Of a stretch of 64,000 bases of DNA, positions 10,981-22,195 are shown piece by piece. The translations under genes and the position numbers were made by a program. The first letter of the stretch is position 1. Each line of letters opens with the position of its first letter. The DNA is taken from NCBI GenBank assembly GCA_001792895.1, contig MARA01000007.1, positions 186,001-250,000 of the forward strand. The letters are read 5' to 3'. The stretch is from Lentinus brumalis (lineage: Eukaryota > Basidiomycota > Agaricomycetes > Polyporales > Polyporaceae). The notes beneath the pieces were generated by a model. The model had not been told where the DNA came from and did no database searches. It worked only from the letters and a program-made list of their open reading frames with translations.

Positions 10981-12431
10981 ATGGACGATCAGTCCGATAC
11001 CGCCACCGTTCATGGCAATGATGATCCGACTGCAGACCCGCAGAACGCCATGCCTGTGGACGACTCGTCTCCACGCAAGGATGAAGAGCTCTGGTTTGAA
11101 GATGGCAACCTTATCCTGACGACCCCGACTGTGCGCTTCCGCGTTTACAGAGGCCTGCTCGTAGCCCATTCCCCGGTCTTTAGAGACATGCTGTCTCTCC
11201 CTCAGCCTCCTGAAGCAACTCCGCCATCAAAGTGCGCTAACTGCATGCCGATAGTTACGCTTCCGCTGTTCGACTCTCCTTCCGACCTCCACCACTTCCT
11301 GAAGACACTGACTGCACGTGGTCTTTTGTACGTAACTCCTACTCTATAACAACGCATGAGAATGCTGACGGTGACGGTACTCTGACCTCCGATAGCTGCG
11401 ACAACAGGCTGCACCCCACATTCCATCAGATCTCCGCGGTGATACGCATGGCCCACAAGTACCAGTGCGAAGCTCTCCTCGAACGCTGCATGCAATACAT
11501 GTCAGCGTTCTACCATGACGACTTCCCATTGTGGCAGACCGATGGGGCGGTCTTCAGTCCTAGGAAGTTCGAGCGCATCCATTGCATCGGCGTCGTGAAC
11601 CTCGCACGACTCTTAGGCGCGGACAAGTGGCTGCCTGGCGCACTGATGGGCTGCTGCATGCTTGGCGCAGAGATTGTCGACGGCTTCATGCGCGAGGACG
11701 GCACGCGCGAGACGCTCTCTCTCGAAGACCTGGCGCGTTGTTACCTCGGCCGCGCAAATCTCATGGAGGCCAACGCAATCGCGACACTCAAGCTGCTGAA
11801 GCAGACGGTGTCGCCCACGTGCCGGCGGCCCGAGCGCTGCGAGCAGGCGCTGCGGCATATTCTCAGCGAGCTCGCGAACGAGGCCGACGAGAAGACAACG
11901 CCACTCACCCGCCTCCGCTGGGATTTCGGCTGGATGGACTTCGTCGATCGCACAGATGTGGAGCGCGACTTGTGCTGGGAGTGCCGCCGCATGCTCGGCA
12001 AGGACGGTCGCCAGAAGGATGTCGAACACGAGATCTACGAGAGGCTCCCGGAGATGATGGGCGTGAAGGTCGATAGGTGGGGTCTGCCCGAGCCCGCAGG
12101 TGACACGGACAACACTGATCCTGATCCTGCCGCTGCACAAGGGCCAGCGACAGTCGTACCCCCTCCCGCTCCTGCTCCGATTGTCATCCAGCCGCCTCCA
12201 GCCGTAATGCAGCAAGTTCCTGCTGCAGTTCCTCCTCCCGGTGCACCTCCGAACATCAACCTGCCTCCGCAGCATGTCCCTGCTGCGCAACTTCCGGTTC
12301 CACCTCCAGTGCAAGCGCCTCCTCCGGGGCCGCTTCCGATCGTCGTTCCGCCGGTGGTACCTCAGGTTATCCCTGGGCCCGCGCCCGCTCAACCTGCTGT
12401 CCCTGTCGTAGCGGCCGCACCTGGGCCTTGA
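10981..12431 (+). CDS. BTB/POZ protein 1, with Pro-rich tail
   Basis: Exons 10981-11327 and 11396-12431; 68-bp intron, phase 2, GTACGT donor. About 460 residues from 10981; the frame is open upstream to 10657, so the true start may be earlier. The BTB fold is in exon 1: DEELWFEDGNLILTTPTVRF, then YRGLLVAHSPVFRDMLSLPQ. Exon 2 starts with the conserved ISAVIRMAHKYQ helix and GVVNLARL, then a Cys pair CRRPERC and, 44 residues on, CWEC. After residue about 355 comes a roughly 105-residue tail of PPP, PAP and VVPP repeats that no other BTB paralog in the window has. The BTB domain is a dimerisation and CUL3-adaptor module in well studied members. A role here is inference. Confidence 0.85.
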
Positions 12432-13072
12432 TCACTTTCATCCTCTTCTATCCTAGCTCGTGACATCCTCTCTCTAGGTCTACCCTACTTCAGGACACTC
12501 CCAGATGTTCCCCAGTTCGAATCGGACTCTTCCCTCCTCATGCTCTTGTACAATGAGGCATTGCAATTGTAGAGTCCAACAATGACAATTTATCTCTTTA
12601 GTTCCCTCGCAGCCTTCTCTCGGAGTTCCTGTCCGACACACGGGAGGATCGTTGAGTGCAGAAGCCAACCCATCTCACGGGGCGCCCCGGAGCTCGAGAA
12701 GACTGTCTCATCCAGTTCTCATCCAGCTTCCGATTCACGGCGGAGGTCTCCGCGACGTGGCGGGCTAGTGCATGCAGGAAATGGACAGCGCGTAACGTTG
12801 GGAGCAATAAAAGGAGCAGTCGAACGTGGTATACATACGTTAGGCCGCGCCGCATCAGCCTCCTTGTCCCACGTTCTCCTCCACCGCCCTCAGCACGACG
12901 TGTTTAAGCTCCATCTTCCTCCAGGACCCAAGCATTATGCAAGTTAAAAAGTTCCGCGGCATGTTGCTTGACAGAGGGCTCGATGAGACACGCCAGGTAC
13001 TACAATACGAGCCGGAAGGTAAGAGGCAGCGGTAAGTACTTCTGAACTCCGAGAAACTCAGAGCGACTGGCA
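12432..13072. other. Intergenic
   Basis: No supportable gene. A 32-codon ORF starts at 12936 (MQVKKFRGMLLDRG) just before a GTAAGAG at 13019; it is too short to call. Confidence 0.45.
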
Positions 13073-13122
13073 GGACACGCTCACGTGCTCGGCACGCGTG
13101 TGGCGAAAGCGCTCACCCCGCG
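13073..13122 (+). promoter_or_regulatory. Conserved 5' element of micro-exon locus A
   Basis: GGACACGCTCACGTGCTC (13073-13090, containing CACGTG) followed by AAAGCGCTCACCCCGCG (13106-13122). The same two-part element, inverted, occurs at 36611-36662 (locus B) and 49288-49334 (locus C). It sits several hundred bp before the first micro-exons in each case. Confidence 0.6.
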
Positions 13123-13615
13123 TCGCCACCATATGTACCCTCGTCTGGCCTTACTCTCCTCTTGGTACCTGCTCGTCCACTGCGCCCGCCACAACAGGAC
13201 ATCAAGAAATATAGGGTTTTTATACAGGTGCTACCGGACCTTGCACAAAGCGAGGCGTATGGGGACAACTACAGCCACAAGACATCATCGATTCACCTTC
13301 CGAAGCAGCCCAGGCGGGAGGCTAACTTGCCCGCCGCCGTCCCCAGACGTATAAGGGTCTCTCCCGGTGCGTTTCTTTCCTTTACCTCCCTTCCTTTCCT
13401 TCCCCCATCACCTCCGCTCGTTCCCGCTCCCATCCCCTACTATAGTAGCATGTGTCCTGCTCACATCCTCCTTCAACTTGACGTCTATGCTTCTTCGATG
13501 TCGACCCGCCTTCAATGTCAACCCTCCTTCGACATAAACTGTCCCCAACCTCGTCGCCACAGCTCCGCACCTCTCTTCGTGACTTCTCGCGCCACGTCTA
13601 CCCCGCTACCCTAAC

Positions 13616-15850
13616 TGTAGCATGCCAGACTCTCGCCACTCTTCACTGTTGCCTCTCAACGACGCTTCGAGCTCAAGACAAGCCGTCGCAGTCGAGGTTC
13701 CGGCCTGCCGACAAGAGCGATAGGCGGGCGGACGAGCGGCTGACGTCCGTCGCCGAGTCGGTGAGTCGTCTATCGCCCACCATTTCCAGTACCTGAACAA
13801 CGTCTCAAGCATCGACCACATCCTCCCTCGATCAGCTCACCGTTGGCGTCGCCTATGGCGTTCAGGTGAGTCGTCTTGTTTGATGTCTACGCCTGCTCAA
13901 ACGCTGACAGCAACGTCCTAGGAACGAAAAGAAAGGTGAGTCGATTCGTTGTATCTCGCTTCGGACGTTGGCTGACTCTGTGTGCCGGCGTAGGGACGTT
14001 CAGGTAAGTGCTAGGTTTGCTTGTTTTGCAGGTTCGGAACGAGTTCGTCGGCAGTGTCCGGTCAGATGGTGAGTGCCACACGCTTCGTGATTGTCCGCAT
14101 CGCGAAGGACAGGGCTGACCAGTATCCCTAGACGTTCAAGAAGATGCGAAGGTACGTTCGCGTACTTGCCTTCCGTAGGACTCAGTTGAATACTGATTCG
14201 TCGTTGCGGCGTCTTCAGGGAGGAAGGTTGTTTTCTTGTTTGCGGTTGACGTGGAGTTCAAGGTACAGAGATCGTAGTTGGTGCCTGCGCAAATGGTAAG
14301 TGCATCTTTCTCGTCTGTTCGTGTGTGCGAGAGACGGACGCTGATCGGTTCTTCGAGGTATGAGCAGGGGAAGGTAGGTCGTTTCTTTCGTTGAGGTCTG
14401 TGTCGTTGCTGACTTCCTGTTGCAGGATCGCAAGGTACGTCCGTTTCGTTGTGACATACGGCTGAGGTGCTGTGTTACAGGTCACGGCTTCGGCGTCCCG
14501 GTCGGCCAAGCTTGCATCAGGGTGCTGCGCTGGTGAGTTGCACGAGCTCAAGGCTTCCCGATGAGACCTCTGACCACTATTTCCAGGGACGTTCGAAGGT
14601 GAGTCCGGGTTAGGCTGGTTCGGCGTGGACCGTGAGTTGCAGATCGGTAAGCCGGGGAAGAGGTAAGCATTTCCTATCTCGAGGACAGGACTTCTGTCCT
14701 GGCGCATACCTCTTCGTGGTCCTCGGACGAGTACCTACCCACGGGCTATCTGGGATCCAAGGATCTCAGGAAGTGCGGGGGAGGGAAACCAAACTGCGCT
14801 TTAAGGTGCGTCTTTGCTTCTTACGGCGCTGGCTAGATGGCCGACGGCAAGGATCGGTAATTATTTTCGACGAGGTGCGGCGAGGTAAGCGTTCGTGCTA
14901 GAGAACGTCTCGAGCTCTGCATGCTGACTGGCAGTCCTGCTAGGCAAGAGTCAAGAGCAACGAAGAAGCCTCTCGAAGGCCGCTCAGAAGGGCGACAAGG
15001 TGAGCGTTCGAGGCGTAAGAGACAGCCGCGAGTTCGGCATATTGACGTTCCTGCTAGGCAAGAGTCGAAGCAAGGAAGACGTCTGCAAGGCCCGAGACGA
15101 CGGTCATATTGCAAGAGGCGGTGAGTACATCGCTGGCACGCATGTCCATTACTTTCTGACCGTTCGCTATCGACTGCAGCGGCTCGTGCTGCCCTGGTCC
15201 CTCTCGCTGGGCGGGAGGGAAGGTCAGTCGTTCGTTTCTTTTCCCGAGGGAGGGACTCCGGTCCTGGCGCATACCTCTTCGTGGTCCTCGAAATGAGTAC
15301 TTACCCACGGGCTATCTGGGGCCTGCGGATCCCAGGTAGTGCGGGGGAGGGAAATTAAAATGCGTTCGAAGGTGCGTCTTCGCTTCTGCCCGTGCTGACC
15401 AGATGGCCGATGCCCAGGAGCAATATTTGTTTTCGATGAGGTGCGATGAGGTGCGACGAGGGGAGTGATGTGTTCGCACCGGAGAAATGCTCGAGAGCTC
15501 TGCATGCTGATGGTTCTCTTATGCAGGCAAGAGTTAGAATGCAACAGGCCAGCAAGGCCCGGGGACATTGTCAGTTTGCAATAGGCTGTGAGTGCATCGT
15601 TCACGGCCGTGTGCTTTATATCTGACCACTCGCTATCGAGCTCAGTGGCTCGTGCTGCCCAGAGATATCCTGCTTACCGGGATAGAAGGTCAGTCGTTTT
15701 CCTTCCCGAGGGAGGGACACTTGTCCTGGCGCATACCTCTTCGTGGTCCTCGGGACGAGTACCCGCTCCGTGCGCTGCTGCGCATCTGAAGATCCGAAGC
15801 AGTTCGCAGCGGGGAAACCGAAATGCGCTTTGAAGGTACGTATCATTCGT
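13616..15850 (+). CDS. Micro-exon locus A (multi-exon gene or structured transcript)
   Basis: No known family. On the plus strand a dense run of GT-AG blocks defines very short exons. Examples: 13836-13865, 13911-13935, 13994-14003, 14032-14068, 14132-14151, 14219-14226, 14278-14295, 14358-14373, 14426-14434, 14481-14532, 14587-14598, 14643-14662, 14770-14805, 14837-14856. Joining these gives a stop-free reading of about 105 codons, rich in Arg, Lys, Gly and Ser (for example KIGKPGKRKCGGGKP). Introns are about 40-110 bp. Further on, three copies of a conserved intron body occur (about 14690, 15240, 15700). Locus B and locus C are homologous. The alternative reading is a non-coding, repeatedly spliced transcript; the short joined frame alone does not prove coding. 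First exon and end are not fixed. Confidence 0.45.
14690..15790 (+). repeat. Three dispersed copies of the conserved intron body in locus A
   Basis: Copies centre on GGCGCATACCTCTTCGTGG at about 14701, 15267 and 15728. Each has an upstream hairpin (GGACAG..CTGTCC, GGACTCCGGTCC, GGACACTTGTCC) and a downstream GGTCCTCG..CGAG/GAG..TACC element. Confidence 0.75.
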
Positions 15851-16014
15851 GCTGTCGGTCTAATCTTACACACACTCGATACTCGGATTCGACTCCTCAT
15901 GTCAGACGCTTATGCTTACTCTTGCTTACTGTGGTCAGATTTTTGTATCAGCATAGCGGCCCGTTGTAGTAAAGCACATAATAGATACACACCTTCGCCG
16001 AGTGCTCCTCACTG

Positions 16015-17099
16015 TCATCCCAGCATCGTCGGCCATCTGTCCCACAACTCCTCCAGCTTCTCTCGCTCGCGCTCTTCTATCGCTTCTACGCATGCTTCGC
16101 AGGGAAGCATGTCGATCTTCTGGAGGTAGGCCTTCCACGACTGCCGCCAACCGGCCTCGAAGGACTGCTCCCACTTCCGCGCACCGATGTACTCGGAGTG
16201 AACCGTCAAGAGCATCCTCTGGCATTCGTCACTGTCATCGCAGTCGTCCGCCACGTCCAGGATGTGAAGGCAGTCGAGGACGTCCTGCTGCATGAGCTCC
16301 GCGCGCGCCATCAGGACAGTCGCAAGGTCGTCTGGGGAGAGGGTCTCGATCGTGCCATCTTCTCTAGTGAAGCCCTGGCGGAGGACCTTCGGATCCACAG
16401 CGCAGCAGTGCAGGAAGGCGACGGGGAGAAGGGCAGGAGTGTCGGTGAGCCGGGCGATGTTGACGACACCGATGTGGTCCAGCGCCGAGAAGCTGGGCGG
16501 CCCGGCGCGCATGGCCTCCCAATCGGTGAGGCGCGAAGGGTAGTAGGGCTGCAAGTACTCCAGCACGGCGTCCACGGCGTGCTCAAGCTTGTACTTGTGG
16601 CCCATGCGAAGGAGCGACGAGAGGGTCTGGAAGTCGGGACCATCCGTGATGAACCTGACTCGTCACCGAGTGGAAATGGGGTCAATAGGCAAGCAGGAGG
16701 AAAGTGCACATGTTTCGGCCAGAAAGTGTCGCATACAGTCAGCTACCGTGACGTTTTTCGCGCATACAGTCACTGTAACTCGCACCTGAGGTCATTCCCA
16801 TAGATGAATGCTCCTAGAAGACGCCGTATGTCGGTAGGGTGGTCGAACAGCTGGATGACGGGGATGGAATCTGCGGTCTCGGGGTGGGGGTTGGACAGCA
16901 GCTCCCTGAGTACTGGAGAGCGTTTCGTGAGGGCCCCGGCATGCACTCGGAAGTCGACGTCTCCGGCGACCAAGATGACGTTGCCGTCTTCGAACCAGTA
17001 TACAGGATCACAGCTCCGAGCGTCGACTGGAGCAGGCAAAGAACCAGCATCCGACTCGTCGTCCGTCTGGGAGCGAGCGCGCTTTCTAGAGTGCGACAT
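16015..17099 (-). CDS. BTB/POZ protein 2
   Basis: Minus strand; exon 1 17099-16786, exon 2 16654-16015; 131-bp intron, phase 2 (GTGCG donor). 317 residues. Starts MSHSRKRARSQTDDES, a basic nuclear-localisation-like N-terminus. BTB region: YWFEDGNVILVAGDVDFRVH then LTKRSPVLRELLS. Exon 2 carries SLLRMGHKYKLEHAVDAVL, GVVNIARLTDTP and FTREDGTIETLSPDDLA. The C-terminal Cys set is CDDSDEC then CEAC. Its closest relative here is the gene at 33643-34754, which has the same intron position and motif variants (NDLRC at the splice). Convergent with locus A. Probable cullin-adaptor or dimerising protein, by family only. Confidence 0.85.
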
Positions 17100-17764
17100 C
17101 GTGCGTCTTGCTTGCTGCCGAGCGTGTTGGTCAGTACTTCTGCATCGACGCACAAGTCAGCGTAAAATACCAGCGGGAAGCTTGCCAAAATCGAGCTCGA
17201 TGGTGTGAATTATGCCGGAGATGATGGTGGTCAAGAGGAGAGGAGTGCGTGGTGGGAACAGTACCCCGCGTCCCTGTAGTCCCCCACTCCTTGGGCTAAC
17301 GAAGCGCCGGTCGGGTTCTCCCGAGTGTAAGTACTTGGGTCCAACTTGGTGTACGATCTTCGTAGGAGAGACTTGTAGTGCATGGCTGTCAAAATGCATG
17401 AGTAGTGAGCCCGTGGAGAATATGAAGACGCGTTTACTCAGGCCCCTGCCAGGAATGCCAAGCACATCGGACGTTCATGGTGTGCGTGAGCACCCTTGCG
17501 CATTCGGGTGAACTGCATCGTCAACATGGTACTCGTCCTTCATGCGGAGGCAAGCGAGATCGTGCTGCAGTCCGGGGATTCGGTCAAGCAGATAGATACG
17601 ATGTGAAGATATCGTGTTCGCACGTGATGCTTGCTGTACTATTGTACTCGTACTGTGCGAGCCAGGAAGCATGAGTCACACCGAGGAAAGCCGGGCGGTG
17701 ATGCGATGCTCACCATACATCACAATTACCCGAGGGGATTTTCAACGCGACGCAACACCGTTTT
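17100..17764. other. Intergenic; part of an inverted duplication
   Basis: A block near 17265-17345 (CGGTCGGGTTCTCCCGA) matches, inverted, 33395-33500. No gene is supported. Confidence 0.5.
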
Positions 17765-18600
17765 TTAAATCCAAAGATGCCCAGGTAACTCGGGAATGCC
17801 GAATATGGAGGGGAGCAGCTTCCAGATCTTCATATGCTCTGAGCTTGCTTGAGATCCGATCCTCTGCTCGCATTCTTCGCAGATTCTGTAGCGGCTGGAG
17901 GGCCCGACAGCGTAGTCGGCCCAATGCCGATCCCGCTCAAACGGACGGAAGGTCATAGTTGAACCTGGCTCCGTGAGGCTCCACAACGCATCCTGGAAGG
18001 TTCAGTTGCAAGATGCGGGATCTGTGCAACCCGCGGAGACACCCCAAAAGATGCGGAGGGCAGCGAGAGCATCGAGTCGAGTCAGTCGACCCATCTCGAT
18101 GCGCGTGCGCACAACACGTGCGAGGTCGTCGGCTGAAAGGTGTTCGAGCACGCCGTCCTCGCGTTTGCAACCCGCCACCTGCGATGTTCACGACACTGAT
18201 ACTCCTTGATAGACTGGGGAGCGCAGCTCTGAGCCATCGAGCAATGGGAGGGTGAGCGGTTGGAGAGACTATATGAGCCACTTGTTTAAGTAGCTGTCCG
18301 TGAGATACGCAATCCCCTTGCTGGCTATTGCATCGAACTCATACCTGTGTCCAAGGCGGACGATGGCTGATGCAACTTCGAAAGCGGGTTTCTCGTCTGG
18401 AAACCTGCCAGTGCGGGCGTGAGCGTCCAATCAAACGTTGTATCAAAAGGCGTTACCGGCCATGACCTCTCTGAGGAGATGTTTGAATGCGATCAGATGT
18501 TACGGGGTCGGCACGACCGGGCACCACTGGTCACTCGTGTCCGTAGGCTGCGGGAGAGACTTTATGACGTCGTAGAACAGACTCACTGAGCACATTAACT
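17765..18600 (-). pseudogene. BTB/POZ pseudogene
   Basis: Minus-strand remains of a BTB paralog. From 18600 down: a degraded exon-1 fragment reading about VFYDV..SLPQPTDTSD, then a stop, then IAFKHLLREVMAGNA. Exon 2 remains: SAIVRLGHRYEFDAIASKG, then an abrupt stop. SVVNIA is followed by a gap removing the usual RLTDT..DPKDL block (about 95 nt). Then come a shifted frame and the C-terminal part WSLTEPGSTMTFRPFERD with CEEC and LLPSIFGIPELPG to a stop at 17765. Several independent lesions make this a true pseudogene and not a homopolymer artefact. Closest to the gene at 29629-30697. Confidence 0.8.
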
Positions 18601-19092
18601 TGCTGCTTGACTTGTTTGCTACTTGCATCAATTGTGGCGAAATGTCCCCTTGATCTCAATGTTCACGCAGAGACCGGCGCAGCACTGGAAATAAGGAAGT
18701 TAACCACATTGACTCCTTGAACTAAAGGAGCTGCGTACCCCGAATACTGAGTAGATCCCGCAGGTCAAACTTTCCAAATCGCGAAAGCGTCACAGGCTTG
18801 ATTGGGGTGATATAGCGCAGCACTCAGCATGGATGTTGTGTAAGTAAAGGGTAAGCAGCGTCCTGACACGCCTGCCAGACGGCGCGAGTCGACGCCACGA
18901 GGTCCGGCGGCTATGGCATGCACTGACGCCCGCCCTCCGAGTCTCCTCGAGTTAAACTTCTTCGTCCGACCGGCGACGACATCCTCCTAAACGACAATCT
19001 GTAAACCTCCTGATAAGCCTGATTGAGGTATGGAGACTCGATGTCTTGTCGGTTGGAAGGGCCTTCACTGATGCTGCCAGCACGCTAGGACG
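18601..19092. other. Intergenic
   Basis: Divergent spacer between the BTB pseudogene (-) and BTB 3 (+). Possible degraded BTB exon-1 sequence up to about 18640; nothing else seen. Confidence 0.5.
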
Positions 19093-20305
19093 ATGCCATC
19101 CCAGGATACCATCGGCGACGGTCGACGTAACGTGGCCGTTCAAACGAATCCTGAACCAGTCGCCGAACTGGATGTCGAGGAGAATGTTACGCGATCCACG
19201 ACTTTTGATTCTAAACGAGACGAGGAGCTGTGGTTCGAAGACGGCGATCTTGCCATCGTCGCAGGCGCCGTTGAGTTTCGTGTTTATCAAGAGCCCTTGT
19301 TCGTTCATTCCCCTATTTTATGTGAGATGTTGTCTACCGGACCCACCAAGTCTCAGTTGAACGTGCCGTTGCATGTTGGCGATGCAGACTGTGTTACGCT
19401 GCGACTGTCAGACTCGTCTGATGATGTCCGCCACTTCCTGCGTGGGTTCTTTGCTGGCGATACACTGAGGCATGTTCTCTCAAACCCCATCTTCAAACCG
19501 CTCTTGCTGATAATTATCTCACAGGGTCGGGATGATACATCCTACCTATGACGAGCTGTCAGCTCAGATACGCTTGGGACACAAATACGGCGTGAAGCAG
19601 GTGGTCCAGAGCAGTGTGGACTACCTGCAGGAGTACTTTCCTGAGACAACGTCCGGTCTCAAGAAGTGGGACATCAAGCACCGCTTCATGCCTCCTGGGT
19701 TCGCACCCCACCACGCCATCGGAGTCGTGAACCTCGCACGCCTGGTGGACGCGCACTCGCTTCTCCCCGCCGCCATGATGGCGTGCGCCTCACTCGGTCG
19801 GGAACTGACAAAGGGCTTCGCCCGCCCCGATGGAAGCCGGGAAACACTTGCATCCGCCGACCTCACGCGATGCATCGCAGGTCGCGCGGCGTGGACGAAG
19901 GCCGCCGCAACCGCCTCCCACAAGGTGTTCAAGCGAACAATCTCAAAGGACTGCAAACGTCGTGCGCAGTGCAAGCCCGTGTTTGACAAGATTCTGGAAC
20001 GCCTCGCGGACGCGGAGAACGCTCTGTTTGACGTCACTTTCCGTACGCCCAGCGCGTGGACGTTGCATGTGGATTCCAGTGATACCGACCGCGTCCTATG
20101 TCCGAAGTGTTATGCCTTGGTTGGCACCTGGGAATCGGGGCGGCAGCTGAAGCAGGCGCAGGAACTGCTGTGTGGGATCCCGGAGCTCTTTGGTCTGCCG
20201 GCGGGAGTTGTCGAGAAGTATCAGACAGAAGGTGAGTGGCATACATGCGTCTGTTTGCGACGAAAACACTGACGAGATCGTACAGACAAAGAGCTCGCAC
20301 AGTAG
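19093..20305 (+). CDS. BTB/POZ protein 3
   Basis: Exons 19093-19469, 19525-20231 and 20286-20305. Intron 1 is a GC-AG intron (donor AG|GCATGT), phase 2. Intron 2 is 54 bp, phase 1, giving the short ending EDKELAQ; without it the reading continues to a stop at 20272. About 367 residues. BTB: DEELWFEDGDLAIVAGAVEF, FVHSPILCEML. Exon 2: YDELSAQIRLGHKYGVKQVV, AIGVVNLARLVDAHS, then CKRRAQC and, 42 residues on, CPKC. Adjacent to and co-oriented with BTB 4. The use of a GC donor is supported because the homologous GT donor position in the paralogs coincides exactly. Confidence 0.8.
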
Positions 20306-20624
20306 TATCGGTGCATACACACCATGCACTCTCCAATCGTACTGTTGATCTTGTGTCGAAGATGACAATTACGGTGTGAACAATTCCCATATGCATGTCC
20401 GTGTCGACGCATGTTCTGTACCCGGAAACCACATAATGACTCGCATATTACTCGATCCGGTAGTACTAGCATGCTCCCGATTCAGCCTGATCCACGAGGT
20501 TACGGCGAGGATGAGTTGAACGCCGCTGATGACCATCTCAGGTCGCCTTAACCGTGAGCGACACTGCTCTGCTCCTAACTTCACTACTCTCTCACTTGAC
20601 AACAAGAACCTCATACCAGTCACC

Positions 20625-21722
20625 ATGCACGTCAACGGGGGTCCTGACTCGATACCCGCACAGCTCAACAGTGTGAGCGTACAGACAGATCCATCGCTGC
20701 GACGCGACGACGAGCTGTGGTTCGCTAGGGGCAACCTTGTTCTCGTCGCGAGAGAAGTGGAATTTCGGATCTGGAAGGCCCCTCTAATCAAGCATTCACC
20801 GGTATTCAAGGACATGCTCTCGCTTCCCCAGGACGCTGCGTCCAGTGAGACAGTCTCCGATATGGGGGATTGCCACGCACCTCCTGCGACCGTACACCTC
20901 CTAGACTCTCCCGAAGATCTACGCCATTTCCTGCGCGCATTCGTTCCAGGGAAGACACTTCGCCCGTGAGTCTCCTACCAAAGTTCTTCGAACATCGGTA
21001 GCTGTAGTACTGATGATCGCACGTGACACTTTAGAATGGGCCGTGTCGATCCTCCATACGAGGAGCTCGCAGCACAGATTCGCCTCGGTCACAAGTACGA
21101 AGTTGACCAGATGGTGCAGCGCAACCTCGACTACCTCAAACAGTACTACGTGGACGAGTACCACGCATGGATGAACACGCCAACCGCCACGCTCGAACCG
21201 CGCGGATTCCAAGGGAAACACGCGATTGGTATCGTCAACCTTGCGCGGCTCACAGGCGCGGACTCGATGCTCACGACCGCCCTGTTGAACTGCTCTACGC
21301 TTCCTTCGGCGCTCATCGTGGAGGGATTTCAGCGCGAGGACGGTTCGTGGGAGGTGTTGTCTATGGATGACATCGGTCGCTGTCTAAGCGGCAAGCAGGA
21401 ACAATTCAAGGGCACGATTTGGTCTCTGCACCGGGTGTTTGGGCGAGGTGCAGTGTCCGAGGGGTGCATCCGCCCCGCCACCTGCAAGAAGATTATGCAT
21501 AAGCTGCAGGATCGTGTTATGAGCGATGACCTAGACAAGACCCTCGGTGGGTACGAAAGTTGGTGGGCGAGTTTAAAGCCTATCATCTCCCGGGCGGATG
21601 AGGAGCGGGAGTTGTGTTGGTCCTGTTACGAATCGATGGATAATCGCTGGATAACGGACGCAGGGAATTCGCTGTTCGACAAGCTACCTTCGCAACTGGG
21701 GCTGCGGACCGAGGACGCTTAG
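20625..21722 (+). CDS. BTB/POZ protein 4
   Basis: Exons 20625-20965 and 21035-21722; 69-bp intron, phase 2. About 342 residues. Start chosen at the ATG in a good context (CACCATGC); an in-frame ATG at 20529 is possible. BTB: DDELWFARGNLVLVAREVEF, IKHSPVFKDMLSLPQDA. Exon 2: YEELAAQIRLGHKYEVDQMV, AIGIVNLARLTGADSML, CIRPATC and, 44 residues on, CWSC. It shares the EELAAQIRLGHKY wording with BTB 3, so the two are probably a tandem duplicate pair. No lesions. Confidence 0.85.
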
Positions 21723-22195
21723 TAGGACCGTCGTATCGCGGTAAGCAGTAATTGCTTTATTCAATCGTGCCCTTCAGGTTTATTCCTGATCCGTTGGTCA
21801 ACAGGTTGATTGAATCCTCAGACCCGGCTAGCTTCCATTGTCCTGATGCCTAGCCACTGACTACTTGAAGTCAGTGTGCTTCCCTCTGAGTCGAAGTATG
21901 ATCTCATTCATTAGTGTCACACATCTCGTATACGCGCGACCGAACGCAGGACTGTGTACTTCCTCATGTACGGCCCTTCTTGCCTCCCCTTAGGCAGGCG
22001 ATTGACGGGTCTAAGTACTGTACTTCTCAATCGCGTTCATTAAGTATGATTGAGCCTGATTGAGCCCGCAGCATTCGCTAGAACTATGGGCGTTTAACAG
22101 AGCAAGCGCTGTGTAAGGTCGCAGCAACCAACAGTCAGCTCTCTCCTTTGCACTCTCACCCTCCGCTTGACTTTCCGTGTCCTACTCTTGCTTCT
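21723..22195. other. Intergenic
   Basis: No gene, RNA or repeat recognised. It contains two close GATTGAGCC words at 22048-22065 and would include the promoter of the next gene. Confidence 0.5.
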
